Assembly: GCF_014323705.1 (NCBI RefSeq)
Contig: NZ_JABVEC010000031.1
Span: forward strand, 19,518-83,517
DNA length: 64,000 nt
Source of the DNA: Actinomadura alba
GTDB lineage: Bacteria > Actinomycetota > Actinomycetes > Streptosporangiales > Streptosporangiaceae
Reading direction: 5' to 3'
Shown: piece by piece, positions 1 to 10,593 of the stretch
How positions within the stretch are numbered: the first letter of the stretch is position 1
Layout: each line of letters begins with the position of its first letter
Position numbers and translations under genes: made by a program
Notes under the pieces: model-generated
The model's database searches: none
The model's input: the letters and a program-made list of their open reading frames with translations, nothing else
What the model was told of the DNA's origin: nothing

Positions 1-108
1 CGGGAGGCGCGCCGGGCGGCCGGCCCGGAACAGGAGGTCGACTGGGACGGCCGGTTCAACGCGGGGGTCGACGTGGTCCTCGCCGGGCTCGTCACCACAC
101 TGACCTGA
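1..108 (+). CDS. C-terminal end of a TetR/AcrR-type regulator (partial)
   Basis: The window opens inside a reading frame that ends at a TGA at 106-108, leaving 35 residues. The tail has the pattern D-G-R-F-N-A-G-V-D-V-V-L-A-G-L, which resembles the last helix of the tetracycline-repressor-like C-terminal domain of TetR regulators ('F..GLd.lL.GL'). The DNA-binding part lies outside the window, so target and ligand cannot be judged. The assignment rests only on this short tail and is tentative. Confidence 0.45.
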   Translation, partial: REARRAAGPEQEVDWDGRFNAGVDVVLAGLVTTLT

Positions 109-387
109 CCGCACACTGACCCGACCGCCGGAGGCGCCGGCCCAGCGGAACGCCGAGCGGCGGTCACCGTTAGGGCACGATTCGGCGTGTCTCCCGGAAC
201 AGGGGGTCGACGAGGAGGAACGTGGACATGCGACCTGCGGTGGACAGGTGCGGGGACACAACGGTACCGCGGTATCAGTGCACAACCCTCCCAACGGGCT
301 ATGTCGCGCGGGAGTGAACCGCACCACACTTGTATGCGTCGTATCTGGAAGAACAACGCACCGCACAACGAGACCGGAGGCACGCAG

Positions 388-591
388 ATGTGCCCGCACC
401 AGCCGCCCTGTCCCTCGCCCGAGGCGCGGGACCGCGACGCCGCTCGCACTGTGGCCTGTCACCCCGAGCAGGGGTGGAGCCTGCTGTGCAACGGCATCGT
501 GTTGTTCGAGGACACCGGCGAGCTGCTGCCCAACGGGGGGATCATCGCACCACACCGTCCGACGGACCTGCCTGCTCCGTCAGCGGCCTGA
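388..591 (+). CDS. DUF5999 family small protein
   Basis: This 67-residue protein starts MCPHQPPCPSPEARDRDAAR and contains 'HPEQGWSLLCNGIVLFEDTG', the hallmark of the DUF5999 family common in Streptomyces and relatives. I chose the ATG at 388 because it gives the family's usual MC.HQPPCP N-terminus and has a GGAGG at 376-380 seven bases upstream; longer in-frame starts add unrelated residues. Several cysteines and histidines near the N-terminus could bind metal, but the function is not known. It stands alone on the plus strand, with no recognised gene in the 279 nt before it. Confidence 0.85.
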   Translation: MCPHQPPCPSPEARDRDAARTVACHPEQGWSLLCNGIVLFEDTGELLPNGGIIAPHRPTDLPAPSAA

Positions 592-699
592 CCGGTCCCG
601 ACGGGGGACTAGTCCGAACGGGTGATCATCCTCGGGGGGCGGCCGCCTGCCCGTACAACCGCCCCATACCGGGCGACTTCGCCACGGCGCGGGGGTCGT

Positions 700-1293
700 T
701 CAACCGGCCCAGCGCCGCAGCCACGGCTCCACGCTGTCGCCCACCGCGGCCGGATCGCCGGCCAGATCGTGCCGTTCGCCCGGTAGAACCCGCACGCACG
801 TGGCGTCCGCCGGGTCGGGCACACCGAACGGGTCCCGGTCGCCGTTGATCACGAGTACCTCAACCCCCGCCCCGCGCAGCTCCGGCGCCCTCGATCGCTC
901 CGGCCGGCCCGGCGGATGAAGGGGGAACGCCAGTGCGATCACTCCCCTCGCCCCCGCCGCGCGAGCGGTGCGGCAGGCCACCCGCGCGCCATTGCTCCGC
1001 CCGCCCTGGATCAGCGGGATCTCGCCGACGCGGCCCCTGACCGCCTGGACGATCTCCAGCCACGCCTCGTCCTGTTTCACCGCCGATCCGGGCGCCCGCC
1101 GGCCCGCGGCCCGGAAGGGCTGCAGCACCCGCGCCACCGCACCGCCGAGCTTGACCGCGACATCGCGCACGGCGAGCACGTCGGCCGCCTCCACCCCGCC
1201 GTTCGACCCGTGTGTGATCGCCAGCACGAACCGGGGGTCCGCCACCTCGTCGAGCTCGACCCGGGCGGGCCCGTGCGCGGTCAGGATTTCCAT
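700..1293 (-). CDS. alpha/beta hydrolase of the KANL3/TEX30-like (dienelactone hydrolase-like) type
   Basis: This 197-residue protein has an N-terminal strand 'FVLAITHGSNGG' (oxyanion-hole region), a nucleophile elbow G-G-R-S-N-G (Ser in the G-x-S-x-G-like position), a 'INGDRDPFG' stretch holding the acid and 'GERHDL' holding the histidine. This is a complete triad for a small alpha/beta hydrolase (family Abhydrolase_11). Such proteins have no agreed substrate. It is transcribed away from the oxidoreductase at 1399, sharing a short divergent intergenic region. The ATG at 1293 fits the family N-terminus, though I see no clear Shine-Dalgarno. Confidence 0.8.
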   Translation of the reverse strand: MEILTAHGPARVELDEVADPRFVLAITHGSNGGVEAADVLAVRDVAVKLGGAVARVLQPFRAAGRRAPGSAVKQDEAWLEIVQAVRGRVGEIPLIQGGRSNGARVACRTARAAGARGVIALAFPLHPPGRPERSRAPELRGAGVEVLVINGDRDPFGVPDPADATCVRVLPGERHDLAGDPAAVGDSVEPWLRRWAG

Positions 1294-1398
1294 GAGGGCA
1301 CGCTAACGTCCCGTCCCAGGAACCGTCGCACCAGGTCAGGCGAGGTGGGCGGGAGAACTCCGGGCGTGCTGCGACGATCATGTGGGCAGACTTGGTCC

Positions 1399-1824
1399 AT
1401 GGAGCAGATGACAGAGACCGAGTGGCGGGAATTCGTCTCCACCGGCACCCGCACCGGAAAGATCGGGGTGACGCGTGCCGACGGCAGCCCGCACGTCACC
1501 CCGATCTGGTTCGTACTGGACGGTCCCGACCTCGTTTTCACCACGTACGGCGAGGGCGTCAAAGGCCGGGCCCTGCGGCGTGATCCGCGGGCGTCACTCT
1601 GCGTGGACGACGAGCGGCCGCCGTACTCCTTCGTCACCGTCTTCGGCGAGGCCTCCCTCTCGCAGGACCTCGGCGAGGTGCGGAAGTGGGCGACGATCCT
1701 CGGCGGCCGCTACATGGGCGCGGACCGGGCCGAGAGGTACGGCGAGCGCAACGCGGTGCCGGGCGAGTTGCTGGTCCGGCTCCGGATCGGCAAGGTCATC
1801 GCTCAGCGCGACATAGCCGGGTAG
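1399..1824 (+). CDS. PPOX-class F420/FMN-dependent oxidoreductase
   Basis: This 141-residue split-barrel flavin/deazaflavin-binding protein has the features of PPOX-class F420-dependent enzymes: 'GKIGVTRADGSPHVTPIWF' as the first strands, then 'FTTYGEGVKGRALRRDP' (cofactor-contact region) and 'FGEASL' in the middle. The family contains F420-dependent reductases and F420-binding proteins acting on varied small molecules; the substrate here cannot be told. The start is either ATG 1399 or ATG 1408; 1399 is used as the longer form. It is divergent from the hydrolase at 700-1293. Confidence 0.82.
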   Translation: MEQMTETEWREFVSTGTRTGKIGVTRADGSPHVTPIWFVLDGPDLVFTTYGEGVKGRALRRDPRASLCVDDERPPYSFVTVFGEASLSQDLGEVRKWATILGGRYMGADRAERYGERNAVPGELLVRLRIGKVIAQRDIAG

Positions 1825-1846
1825 CCGAGTAGCCGGTCCCGGCGGG

Positions 1847-3016
1847 CTACCCGCCCGGAGGGTCGGGCCACCGCGGAGGCAGCACCGGCGCCCGCGATCC
1901 CATCGCGGCCCTGAGCCGTTCGGCGAAGCTGTCGTGCAGACCGCGACCCCACGCGTACTCGCTGGGCACCCGCACGGCCCGGCCCAGCAGCTCGCGGGTC
2001 TCCACGGGGAGATCCGCCACGCCCTCGGCGTAACGCAGCGCGATCAGCGCGTACATGTCGTCGAGCGCGCCGAACACCTCTCCGGTGAGCGAGGGAAGCG
2101 TGTTCGCCCGGAGGGCGGACTCGACGTGCGGTTCCCACCACGGTTCGCCGGCCTCGGCTCCGTCTCCTGCCCCGTCACCCGCCTCGTCGCCGGCCGGCAG
2201 GTCGCGCCGGAGCCGCGCCCGCACCTGCTCGGCGAGGACGGGATCGGTGAGACCGCGCCGCCAGACCTCGGCGGACTCATCGCCGCGGCCGCGCAGCGGC
2301 AGCGTCCGGGCCAGCAGTTCGGTGGCCAGGGCCGCCACCTCGGCGTCGCCGTCTCCGGCCTCGAGTACGGCGCCGAACGCGCCGATCGCCTGGTCGAGGT
2401 GGGCGATGCCGATCGCCGCCGCCAGCCGCGCGTAGGCGTACGGAGCGGCGGCGCGGTCAACGAGCCGCAGCGCGTCGGCGAGCACCCGCTGCGCCCGCGC
2501 GGACTCGCCCTGTTCCAGTAGCCGGTGGGCGAGGTCGTGCGCGGCGACGGGGGCGTACTCCTCGTCACCGGTGCCGATCGCCCGCTCCCACCACTCACAG
2601 GCCGAGGACACGTCGCCCTCGTCGTCGGCGAGCCGCGCGAGCGCGAGGAAGGCCGGGGGAAGGTACGCGGGGTTGCCGAAATCGGCCACGACCCCCCACG
2701 CCTCTCCGGCGGGTCCGCGTTCGCCCGCGCGTTCGTGGCTGAGCGCGAGGTGATAGGCCGCACGCGGGCCGTACTCGGCGTCCCTGGTCTCGATCGCGGC
2801 CCAGTCGGCCTCCCGGGCGCCCTCAACGTCGCCGAAGTCCTCCAGCACGACGGCGAGCCCGAGGGCGGCCAGCGCCCGCTGCGGAACGTCCCCGAGCTCG
2901 AGGACCTCCTCGAACAGCCGGGCGGCGCGTTCGAGGTCACCGCTCTCGGCGAAGCGGCGGGCCTCCTCGCAGCGCAGCGACGGATCCGCGGTCGCCTCGT
3001 CGGAAGTCGCGCTCAT
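1847..3016 (-). CDS. tetratricopeptide-repeat protein of unknown role
   Basis: This 389-residue protein is made largely of helical repeats with TPR/Sel1-like spacing ('AARLFEEVLELGDVPQRALA', 'ARLADDEGDVSSACEWWERA', 'LEQGESARAQRVLADALRL'), most likely a protein-protein interaction scaffold in the cytoplasm. An acidic, glycine-rich linker (about residues 280-297) precedes a C-terminal conserved segment. I chose ATG 3016, which has an AAGGG upstream; the open frame extends to 3196 but with low-complexity Arg-rich sequence. It follows no obvious operon; gcvP ends 109 nt upstream on the same strand. Confidence 0.75.
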   Translation of the reverse strand: MSATSDEATADPSLRCEEARRFAESGDLERAARLFEEVLELGDVPQRALAALGLAVVLEDFGDVEGAREADWAAIETRDAEYGPRAAYHLALSHERAGERGPAGEAWGVVADFGNPAYLPPAFLALARLADDEGDVSSACEWWERAIGTGDEEYAPVAAHDLAHRLLEQGESARAQRVLADALRLVDRAAAPYAYARLAAAIGIAHLDQAIGAFGAVLEAGDGDAEVAALATELLARTLPLRGRGDESAEVWRRGLTDPVLAEQVRARLRRDLPAGDEAGDGAGDGAEAGEPWWEPHVESALRANTLPSLTGEVFGALDDMYALIALRYAEGVADLPVETRELLGRAVRVPSEYAWGRGLHDSFAERLRAAMGSRAPVLPPRWPDPPGG

Positions 3017-3125
3017 CACCACGCCCTTGCAGCGGTTCGGCCGGATGCCCGTTGAGCCTACCGATCGCGGCCCCCGGCGTCCCGTGGCGACACCATCACG
3101 TCGATGATCCGCGGCCGCACGGTCC

Positions 3126-5972
<2,847 letters not shown>

Positions 5973-5973
5973 A

Positions 5974-6056
5974 CGGGAGCCTCCTGGGCTGCTGCGGTGC
6001 TCAGGCCGCCACCGGGCGTGCCGGTGGCAGGTCTCCCCCTCTGTCGCCGGCTCCCG
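5974..6056 (-). promoter_or_regulatory. candidate expression platform of the gcvP glycine riboswitch (ribosome-site sequestering stem)
   Basis: In the leader RNA (minus strand), CGGGAGCC (6056 to 6049) is an exact 8-nt complement of GGCTCCCG (5981 to 5974), which overlaps the end of the AGGAGG ribosome-binding site and stops two bases before the ATG. Between them lies a perfect 8-bp GC-rich hairpin (arms 6008-6015 and 6021-6028, 5-nt loop). Together they form a long stem enclosing a hairpin that would hide the translation start. That glycine binding switches it is inferred. Confidence 0.55.
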
Positions 6057-6089
6057 GTGGTGGAGCGGCCGACTCCAGAGGTGCCTCGC

Positions 6090-6178
6090 CCACGCGGTCC
6101 TTTTGCCTGAGAGGTTCCGGGGAGGTTGCCCCTTCGGCGCCCCACGCCAGGCGGCGTGGGATCTCTCCCGCACAGGGT
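6090..6178 (-). promoter_or_regulatory. glycine riboswitch aptamer (single) upstream of gcvP
   Basis: Read on the minus strand, the leader contains the conserved blocks of the glycine aptamer in order: GCGGGAGAG (6171-6163), a variable stem, CGCCGAAGGGGCAA, then CTCTCAGGCAAAAGGACCG (about 6113-6095). Only one aptamer is visible; no second copy occurs between it and the start codon. In Streptomyces griseus glycine riboswitches activate gcvP and, separately, the gcvT operon, so activation by glycine is the expected response. The leader between aptamer and ATG is about 120 nt. Confidence 0.93.
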
Positions 6179-6429
6179 CGACGGCCTACTGGGTGAAGCC
6201 TACCCAACCACGCCGCCGAGCCGATCAACCGAGCCCGGACCCGGACCCGGGACACGCGGGCGGCTTCCTCGCGGACCAGGTATGGCCCGACAGGGGTGAC
6301 AAGTACGATGTACCCAGTTCACGCAGGGCCGGGGGCGCGAGGTGCGGGTGCCTCCCGACTGGCTCGCCACGTGTCTGGCGGCCTGATCACGCGTTCACTT
6401 CGGACGGGTGTCCAAGAGGGTGGTGACGG

Positions 6430-8880
6430 GTGGCACGGACGCATCATGAGGTGACGACCCCGGCGGTCGATGAGCCCGGTGGCGTACCCGTGGACGAACC
6501 GCCCCGCCCGTGGCGCATCCGCAGGCCCTCCGACGCCATCCGCTTCCTCGCCTTCGCCGTCGCGCTCGGTGTGGTGCTGCTGCTGCCGAGCATCGCCACG
6601 CAGACGACCAGCGGCCTGCAGTCCGACATCACCCATGGCACCGATCAAGCGCCGCACTTCCTGTTCAACCTCGCGACCCTCGTGTCGAGTTTCGGCGTGC
6701 TCGCCGTCCCGGTCGTCTTCGCGGTCGACCGGTTGATCCGCAGAGACGGGCTGCGGATCGCCGTCGGCCTGCTCGCCGCGGTGCTCGCCCTCGGCGCCAC
6801 GCTCGGACTGGACGAATGGGTGGCCGGCCCGGGCGGGCCCGCCGACTCGCTGAGCTGGGGCGGCCGCGGCTCCGACCCGCTGCACACCGATATCACCCCG
6901 GTGATCGCCTATATCACCGCGGTGCGGCTCGCCGGGCGACCCCGGTGGCAACTGATCACTTGGTCGGTGATCGGACTGGCCGCGCTCGCCGCGCTGACCG
7001 CCGGCTTCGCCTCGGTGCTGGCGCTGGTCGCCACCTATGTCCTCGGCCGGACGATCGGCTACGGCACGCTCTACGCCATCGGCACGCCCAACCCGCGGCC
7101 GCCCGGCACAGCCGTCGTCACCGCCCTGACCCGCATGGGGCTGATGCCGGTGAGCGCCCGGCGGCTTCCCGACGGCCCCCAGGAGACCCGGCGCTACGGC
7201 GTCGAGCTCGCCGACCCCGGCACGACGGGTGAGGACCGCGGCGGCGGCTCCGGACCGCCCGACCCCGCCCTCGACGTCATGGTCCTCGACCGGGACCAGC
7301 AGACGGCGGGGCTCCTCTATCGCGTCTGGCGGTACGCCCGGCTGCGCGGCGGCACCAACCGGCGCGCCTTCCGCTCCCTGCGCCGGTCGCTGGAGCAGGA
7401 GTCCCTGATGGCCTACGCGGCCGCGGCGGCGGGGGTTCGCACGCCACGGCTGCTCGCCGCCTCCGAGGTCGGCTCCGAGGCCGCGCTGCTGGCGTACGAG
7501 TACGTACCCGGGCGCAGGCTCGACGTCCTGGGCGACGACGAGATTACCGACGATCTGCTCACCGCCATCTGGCGGCAGCTGCGGCTGTTGCAGGCCCAGC
7601 GGCTGGCGCACCGACGGCTGGAGGCCGAGGGCATCCTCGTCGGCGACGACGGCCAGCCCTACATCGTCGATCTGCGGGCCGGCGAGATCGCCGCCAGCGA
7701 TCTCGTCCTCAGGCTCGACCTGGCCCAGCTTCTCACCACCCTTGCCCTGCGGGTCGGCCCCGAGCGCGCCGTGAGCAGCGCGGCCGGCGTGCTCGGCACC
7801 GACACGCTCGTCGCGACCGTGCCGATGCTTCAGCAGGTCGCGCTCAACCGCGAGACCCGGTCGACGCTGCAGCGCGAGAAGGAGCTGCTGACCCGGATCC
7901 GCGAGCAGATCCTGCGGCTGCGGCCCGAGATCGACGTCGAACCGGTCCGGCTGGAGCGGTTCCGCCCGCGCACCCTGGTCACCATCATCGCCGGCGCGGC
8001 CGGCACCTACTTTCTGCTGTCCCAGCTCAGCAACGTCGACCTGGGCCGGCTCATCGCGCGCTCCGACTGGCAGTGGACGGCGGTCGGGCTGGTCGCCTCC
8101 GGCGTGACCTTCCTCGCGGCCGCGATGATGCTGATCGGGTTCGTCCCGGAACGGCTCCCCCTGGGCCGGACGATCCTGGTACAGCTCGCCGCCTCGTTCG
8201 TGAAGCTGGTCGCGCCCGCGGCGGTCACCGGGGTGGCCGTCAACAGCCGCTACCTCCAGCGCTCCGGAGTACGGCCGGGTCCCGCCGTCGCCAGCGTCGG
8301 CGCCTCACAGCTGTCCGGGATGGTGGTGCACGTCCTGCTGCTGGTGGTGTTCGGCTTCGTCACCGGCTCGTCGCAGAACGCCAAGGACCTCGCGCCGTCC
8401 CGCACGGTCGTGATCGTCCTACTCGGGGTGGGCGTGCTGTCCGCGGCCGCCGCCGCCATACCCCGGGTGCGGCGCCTGGTCGTCTCGCGGCTGCGGCCGA
8501 TGCTCTCCGGCGTCGTGCCACGGCTGGTCGACGTGATCCAGACACCCAAGAAGATCGTGACCGGCCTGGGCGGCATCCTGCTGCTGTCGACGGCATTCAT
8601 CGTGTGCCTGGACGCCTCCATCCGCGCCGTCGGCGGCTCGCTGCCCTGGACCGTGATCATCATCGTGTTCCTCACCGGCAACGCGCTGGGCTCGGCCGCC
8701 CCCACGCCCGGCGGCCTGGGCGCGGTCGAGGGCGCCCTCTCGCTGGGCCTGACACTGTCGGGGCTGCCGGTCGAGACCGCGACCTCGGCGGTGCTGCTGT
8801 TCCGGCTGCTGACCTTCTGGCTGCCCGTACTGCCCGGCTGGGCCGCGTTCGCCTACCTCCAGCGCAAGAAGGCCATCTGA
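6430..8880 (+). CDS. large membrane protein: N-terminal membrane domain, kinase-like middle, C-terminal lysylphosphatidylglycerol-synthase-type flippase domain
   Basis: This 816-residue protein has a GTG start at 6430. Residues about 35-215 hold roughly five hydrophobic segments. A soluble middle (about 275-490) resembles a degenerate aminoglycoside-phosphotransferase/ABC1-like kinase fold ('LLAYEYVPGRRLD', 'EGILVGDDGQPYIVDLRAG'); the usual catalytic H-G-D is not seen, so it may be inactive. Residues about 515-815 are a multi-helix LPG_synthase_TM (UPF0104) domain with the signature 'SAAPTPGGLGAVEG', as in MprF/AglD-type lipid flippases. The likely role is lipid or lipid-linked substrate movement across the membrane; the substrate is unknown. 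It is divergent from gcvP. Confidence 0.8.
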   Translation: MARTHHEVTTPAVDEPGGVPVDEPPRPWRIRRPSDAIRFLAFAVALGVVLLLPSIATQTTSGLQSDITHGTDQAPHFLFNLATLVSSFGVLAVPVVFAVDRLIRRDGLRIAVGLLAAVLALGATLGLDEWVAGPGGPADSLSWGGRGSDPLHTDITPVIAYITAVRLAGRPRWQLITWSVIGLAALAALTAGFASVLALVATYVLGRTIGYGTLYAIGTPNPRPPGTAVVTALTRMGLMPVSARRLPDGPQETRRYGVELADPGTTGEDRGGGSGPPDPALDVMVLDRDQQTAGLLYRVWRYARLRGGTNRRAFRSLRRSLEQESLMAYAAAAAGVRTPRLLAASEVGSEAALLAYEYVPGRRLDVLGDDEITDDLLTAIWRQLRLLQAQRLAHRRLEAEGILVGDDGQPYIVDLRAGEIAASDLVLRLDLAQLLTTLALRVGPERAVSSAAGVLGTDTLVATVPMLQQVALNRETRSTLQREKELLTRIREQILRLRPEIDVEPVRLERFRPRTLVTIIAGAAGTYFLLSQLSNVDLGRLIARSDWQWTAVGLVASGVTFLAAAMMLIGFVPERLPLGRTILVQLAASFVKLVAPAAVTGVAVNSRYLQRSGVRPGPAVASVGASQLSGMVVHVLLLVVFGFVTGSSQNAKDLAPSRTVVIVLLGVGVLSAAAAAIPRVRRLVVSRLRPMLSGVVPRLVDVIQTPKKIVTGLGGILLLSTAFIVCLDASIRAVGGSLPWTVIIIVFLTGNALGSAAPTPGGLGAVEGALSLGLTLSGLPVETATSAVLLFRLLTFWLPVLPGWAAFAYLQRKKAI

Positions 8881-8946
8881 GCGTTACCAAAGAGATCTAC
8901 GCCGTGGAGCGACCGATGTCCCGGCGGTGCCCCGACTGAAGAGGCC

Positions 8947-9036
8947 GCTCGGGGCGCGGCGCTGTCTGGACTGAGGAGCGAAGGGAGCCTGCGACCGGAG
9001 CGACGAGGGAAGACAGCGCCGCAAAGCGCCCCGAGC
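8947..9036. repeat. hairpin repeat element, copy A (43-nt conserved core, covarying stem)
   Basis: An outer stem (8947-8957 with 9026-9036, 11 bp) and an inner stem (8958-8967 with 9011-9020, 10 bp) are separated by a 5-nt bulge on the right side only (9021-9025). They enclose a 43-nt core (8968-9010). The second copy at 63496-63577 keeps the core, the inner-stem length and the position and size of the bulge, but has different, still complementary stem bases. It lies between two convergent genes and could also act as a terminator. A shared tail, GAGCGGAGCGAG...CCATGA, follows both copies (here about 9042-9061). Confidence 0.85.
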
Positions 9037-9088
9037 CGCGCGAGCGGAGCGAGCGCCATGAACACCGCCGCGCCGGAGGCGCGGCAAT

Positions 9089-9691
9089 CTACACGGTTCT
9101 GCGCCGCCGGCGGTGCGCCAGCTCGTCGTGGGGGTGCTCGTCGCCGGTGTCGCCGTCGGGCACGGCCCGTTCGGCGGGTAGTTCGGCCAGGCTGCCCTCG
9201 ACCTCGCGCCAGACACGCCCGAGCGCGATCCCGAAGACGCCCTGGCCACCCTGGAGCAGATCGACGACCTCGTCCGGGGAGGTGCACTCGTAGACGCTCA
9301 CGCCGTCGCTCATCAAGGTGATCTGGGCGAGGTCGCGCACCCCGCGGTTGCGCAGGTGCGACACCGCCGTGCGTATCTGCTGGAGCGAAACACCGGTGTC
9401 GAGCAACCGCTTGACGACCTTGAGCACGAGGATGTCGCGGAAGCTGTAGAGCCGCTGGCTGCCCGATCCGTGGGCCGGGCGGACACTGGGCTCGACCAGG
9501 GCCGTACGCGCCCAGTAGTCGAGCTGCCGGTAGGTGATCCCGGCGGCCGAGCACGCGGTCGGGCCGCGGTAGCCGACGTCCTCGGGGGGAGCCGACACGT
9601 CGGTGTCGAACAGCAGCCCTTGCTCTCCGGCGCGCTGGGACGCGGTGTGCCTGTCGTGGGTCACATTGCCCTCGCCGCTGCTCGCCGCCAC
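9089..9691 (-). CDS. MerR-family transcriptional regulator (Rv1830-like)
   Basis: This 200-residue protein has a MerR-type winged helix in residues about 40-115 ('GYRGPTACSAAGITYRQLDYW', 'YSFRDILVLKVVKRLLDTGVSLQQIR'). The C-terminal part has no metal-binding cysteines but a conserved actinobacterial domain ('VFGIALGRVWREVEG'). It corresponds by position and sequence type to Rv1830 of M. tuberculosis, a regulator linked to cell division. GTG 9691 is chosen because GGAGG lies five bases upstream. A sigma70-like promoter is visible at 9769-9797. It is the last gene of the conserved MerR/nuclease/MerR/FHA block. Confidence 0.85.
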   Translation of the reverse strand: MAASSGEGNVTHDRHTASQRAGEQGLLFDTDVSAPPEDVGYRGPTACSAAGITYRQLDYWARTALVEPSVRPAHGSGSQRLYSFRDILVLKVVKRLLDTGVSLQQIRTAVSHLRNRGVRDLAQITLMSDGVSVYECTSPDEVVDLLQGGQGVFGIALGRVWREVEGSLAELPAERAVPDGDTGDEHPHDELAHRRRRRTV

Positions 9692-9768
9692 GCGGACCTC
9701 CGGCTTCTGTCAGCCGCGGCGTTCCGTCAAGGGGGTTCGACGAATCACACCACGGGTGTTCCACCAGC

Positions 9769-9797
9769 ACGGTAGGTGCCGGTCAGAGTGTGGTCAA
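9769..9797 (-). promoter_or_regulatory. predicted sigma70-type promoter of the MerR gene at 9089-9691
   Basis: On the minus strand TTGACC (9797-9792) and TACCGT (9774-9769) are separated by exactly 17 nt, close to the housekeeping -35/-10 consensus. The predicted transcript would start about 9762, giving a leader of about 70 nt. I see no gene in the rest of the 306-nt gap 9692-9997. Confidence 0.5.
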
Positions 9798-9997
9798 CGT
9801 TCATCGTCGGCGCGTCGCATGCCCGGATGAACCGGCTTCACGTGGGCAAACTGCGCACGTCGCCGCCCACTGACAACCTACCCAGATCCGGGTGGTCCGG
9901 AACCGAGCGTGACCTGCGTGACCTGTACGGCCGCAAACAAGCGTCCCCGCACGGGCGTGACGCGGGGTGCGCGGGCGGCGACGAAGCCGACCGGATG

Positions 9998-10468
9998 TTA
10001 GCCGGCCCGGCCGAAATCGTCCGGCGAGATCGTGTTGAGGAACTCGCGGAACTTCTCGACCTCGTCCTCCTGCTCGTCGGGGATCGAGACCCCGGCCTCC
10101 TCCAGGACGTCCTCACTGGCGAAGATGGCCGCCCCGGTGCGCAGCGCCAGGGCGATCGAGTCGGAGGGCCGGGCACTCACCTCGACACCATTGGAGAAGA
10201 TCAGATCCGCGAAGAAGATCCCTTCGCGGAGCGCGGTGATGTTCACGGTGTTCAGCTGCACGTCCAGGGCCTCGATGACGTCCCGGAACAGATCATGGGT
10301 GAGCGGACGCGCAGGAAGCACGCCCTGCTGGGCGAAGGCGATCGCCGTCGCCTCCACCGCTCCGATCCAGATGGGCAGGTAGCGGTCGCCGTCCGTCTCC
10401 TTCAACAGGACGATCGGCTGATTGGAGGGCATCTCGACCCGGACGCCGACGACCTCCATCTGCTTCAC
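9998..10468 (-). CDS. bifunctional nuclease family protein (DUF151, Rv1829-like)
   Basis: This 156-residue protein matches the BFN/DUF151 family: 'MEVVGVRVEMPSNQPIVLLKE', 'YLPIWIGAVEATAIAFAQQG', 'RPLTHDLFRDVIEALD' and 'VSARPSDSIALALRTGA' are its conserved blocks. The family is named after a plant protein with DNase and RNase activity; the bacterial role is not settled. GTG 10468 has GGGGAG five bases upstream and gives the family's usual V-K-Q-M-E start, so the longer frame to 10528 is rejected. Its place between two MerR genes is the same as in M. tuberculosis. Confidence 0.9.
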   Translation of the reverse strand: MKQMEVVGVRVEMPSNQPIVLLKETDGDRYLPIWIGAVEATAIAFAQQGVLPARPLTHDLFRDVIEALDVQLNTVNITALREGIFFADLIFSNGVEVSARPSDSIALALRTGAAIFASEDVLEEAGVSIPDEQEDEVEKFREFLNTISPDDFGRAG

Positions 10469-10593
10469 GGCGGCTCCCCAGCGAAAGTAGGCTGCGCTCC
10501 AGATCTTGTTACTGGACCTTGTAGCCAACGTACACCTAGGTCCGGAGGGTCCGGCGACTCGAAGGGCCGGTAAGCGCCTCCTCGTCCCCGAAG

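Noticed and set aside
187..387. Longer N-terminal extension of the DUF5999 protein
   Set aside because: The extension has no conservation pattern, while ATG 388 has a good ribosome site and gives the family N-terminus.
8884..9249. Minus-strand frame reading through the hairpin element into the MerR gene
   Set aside because: It uses a different frame from the MerR gene, and its Ser-Ser-Leu-Arg-Ser-Gln peptide is simply the translated element core, also seen at copy B.
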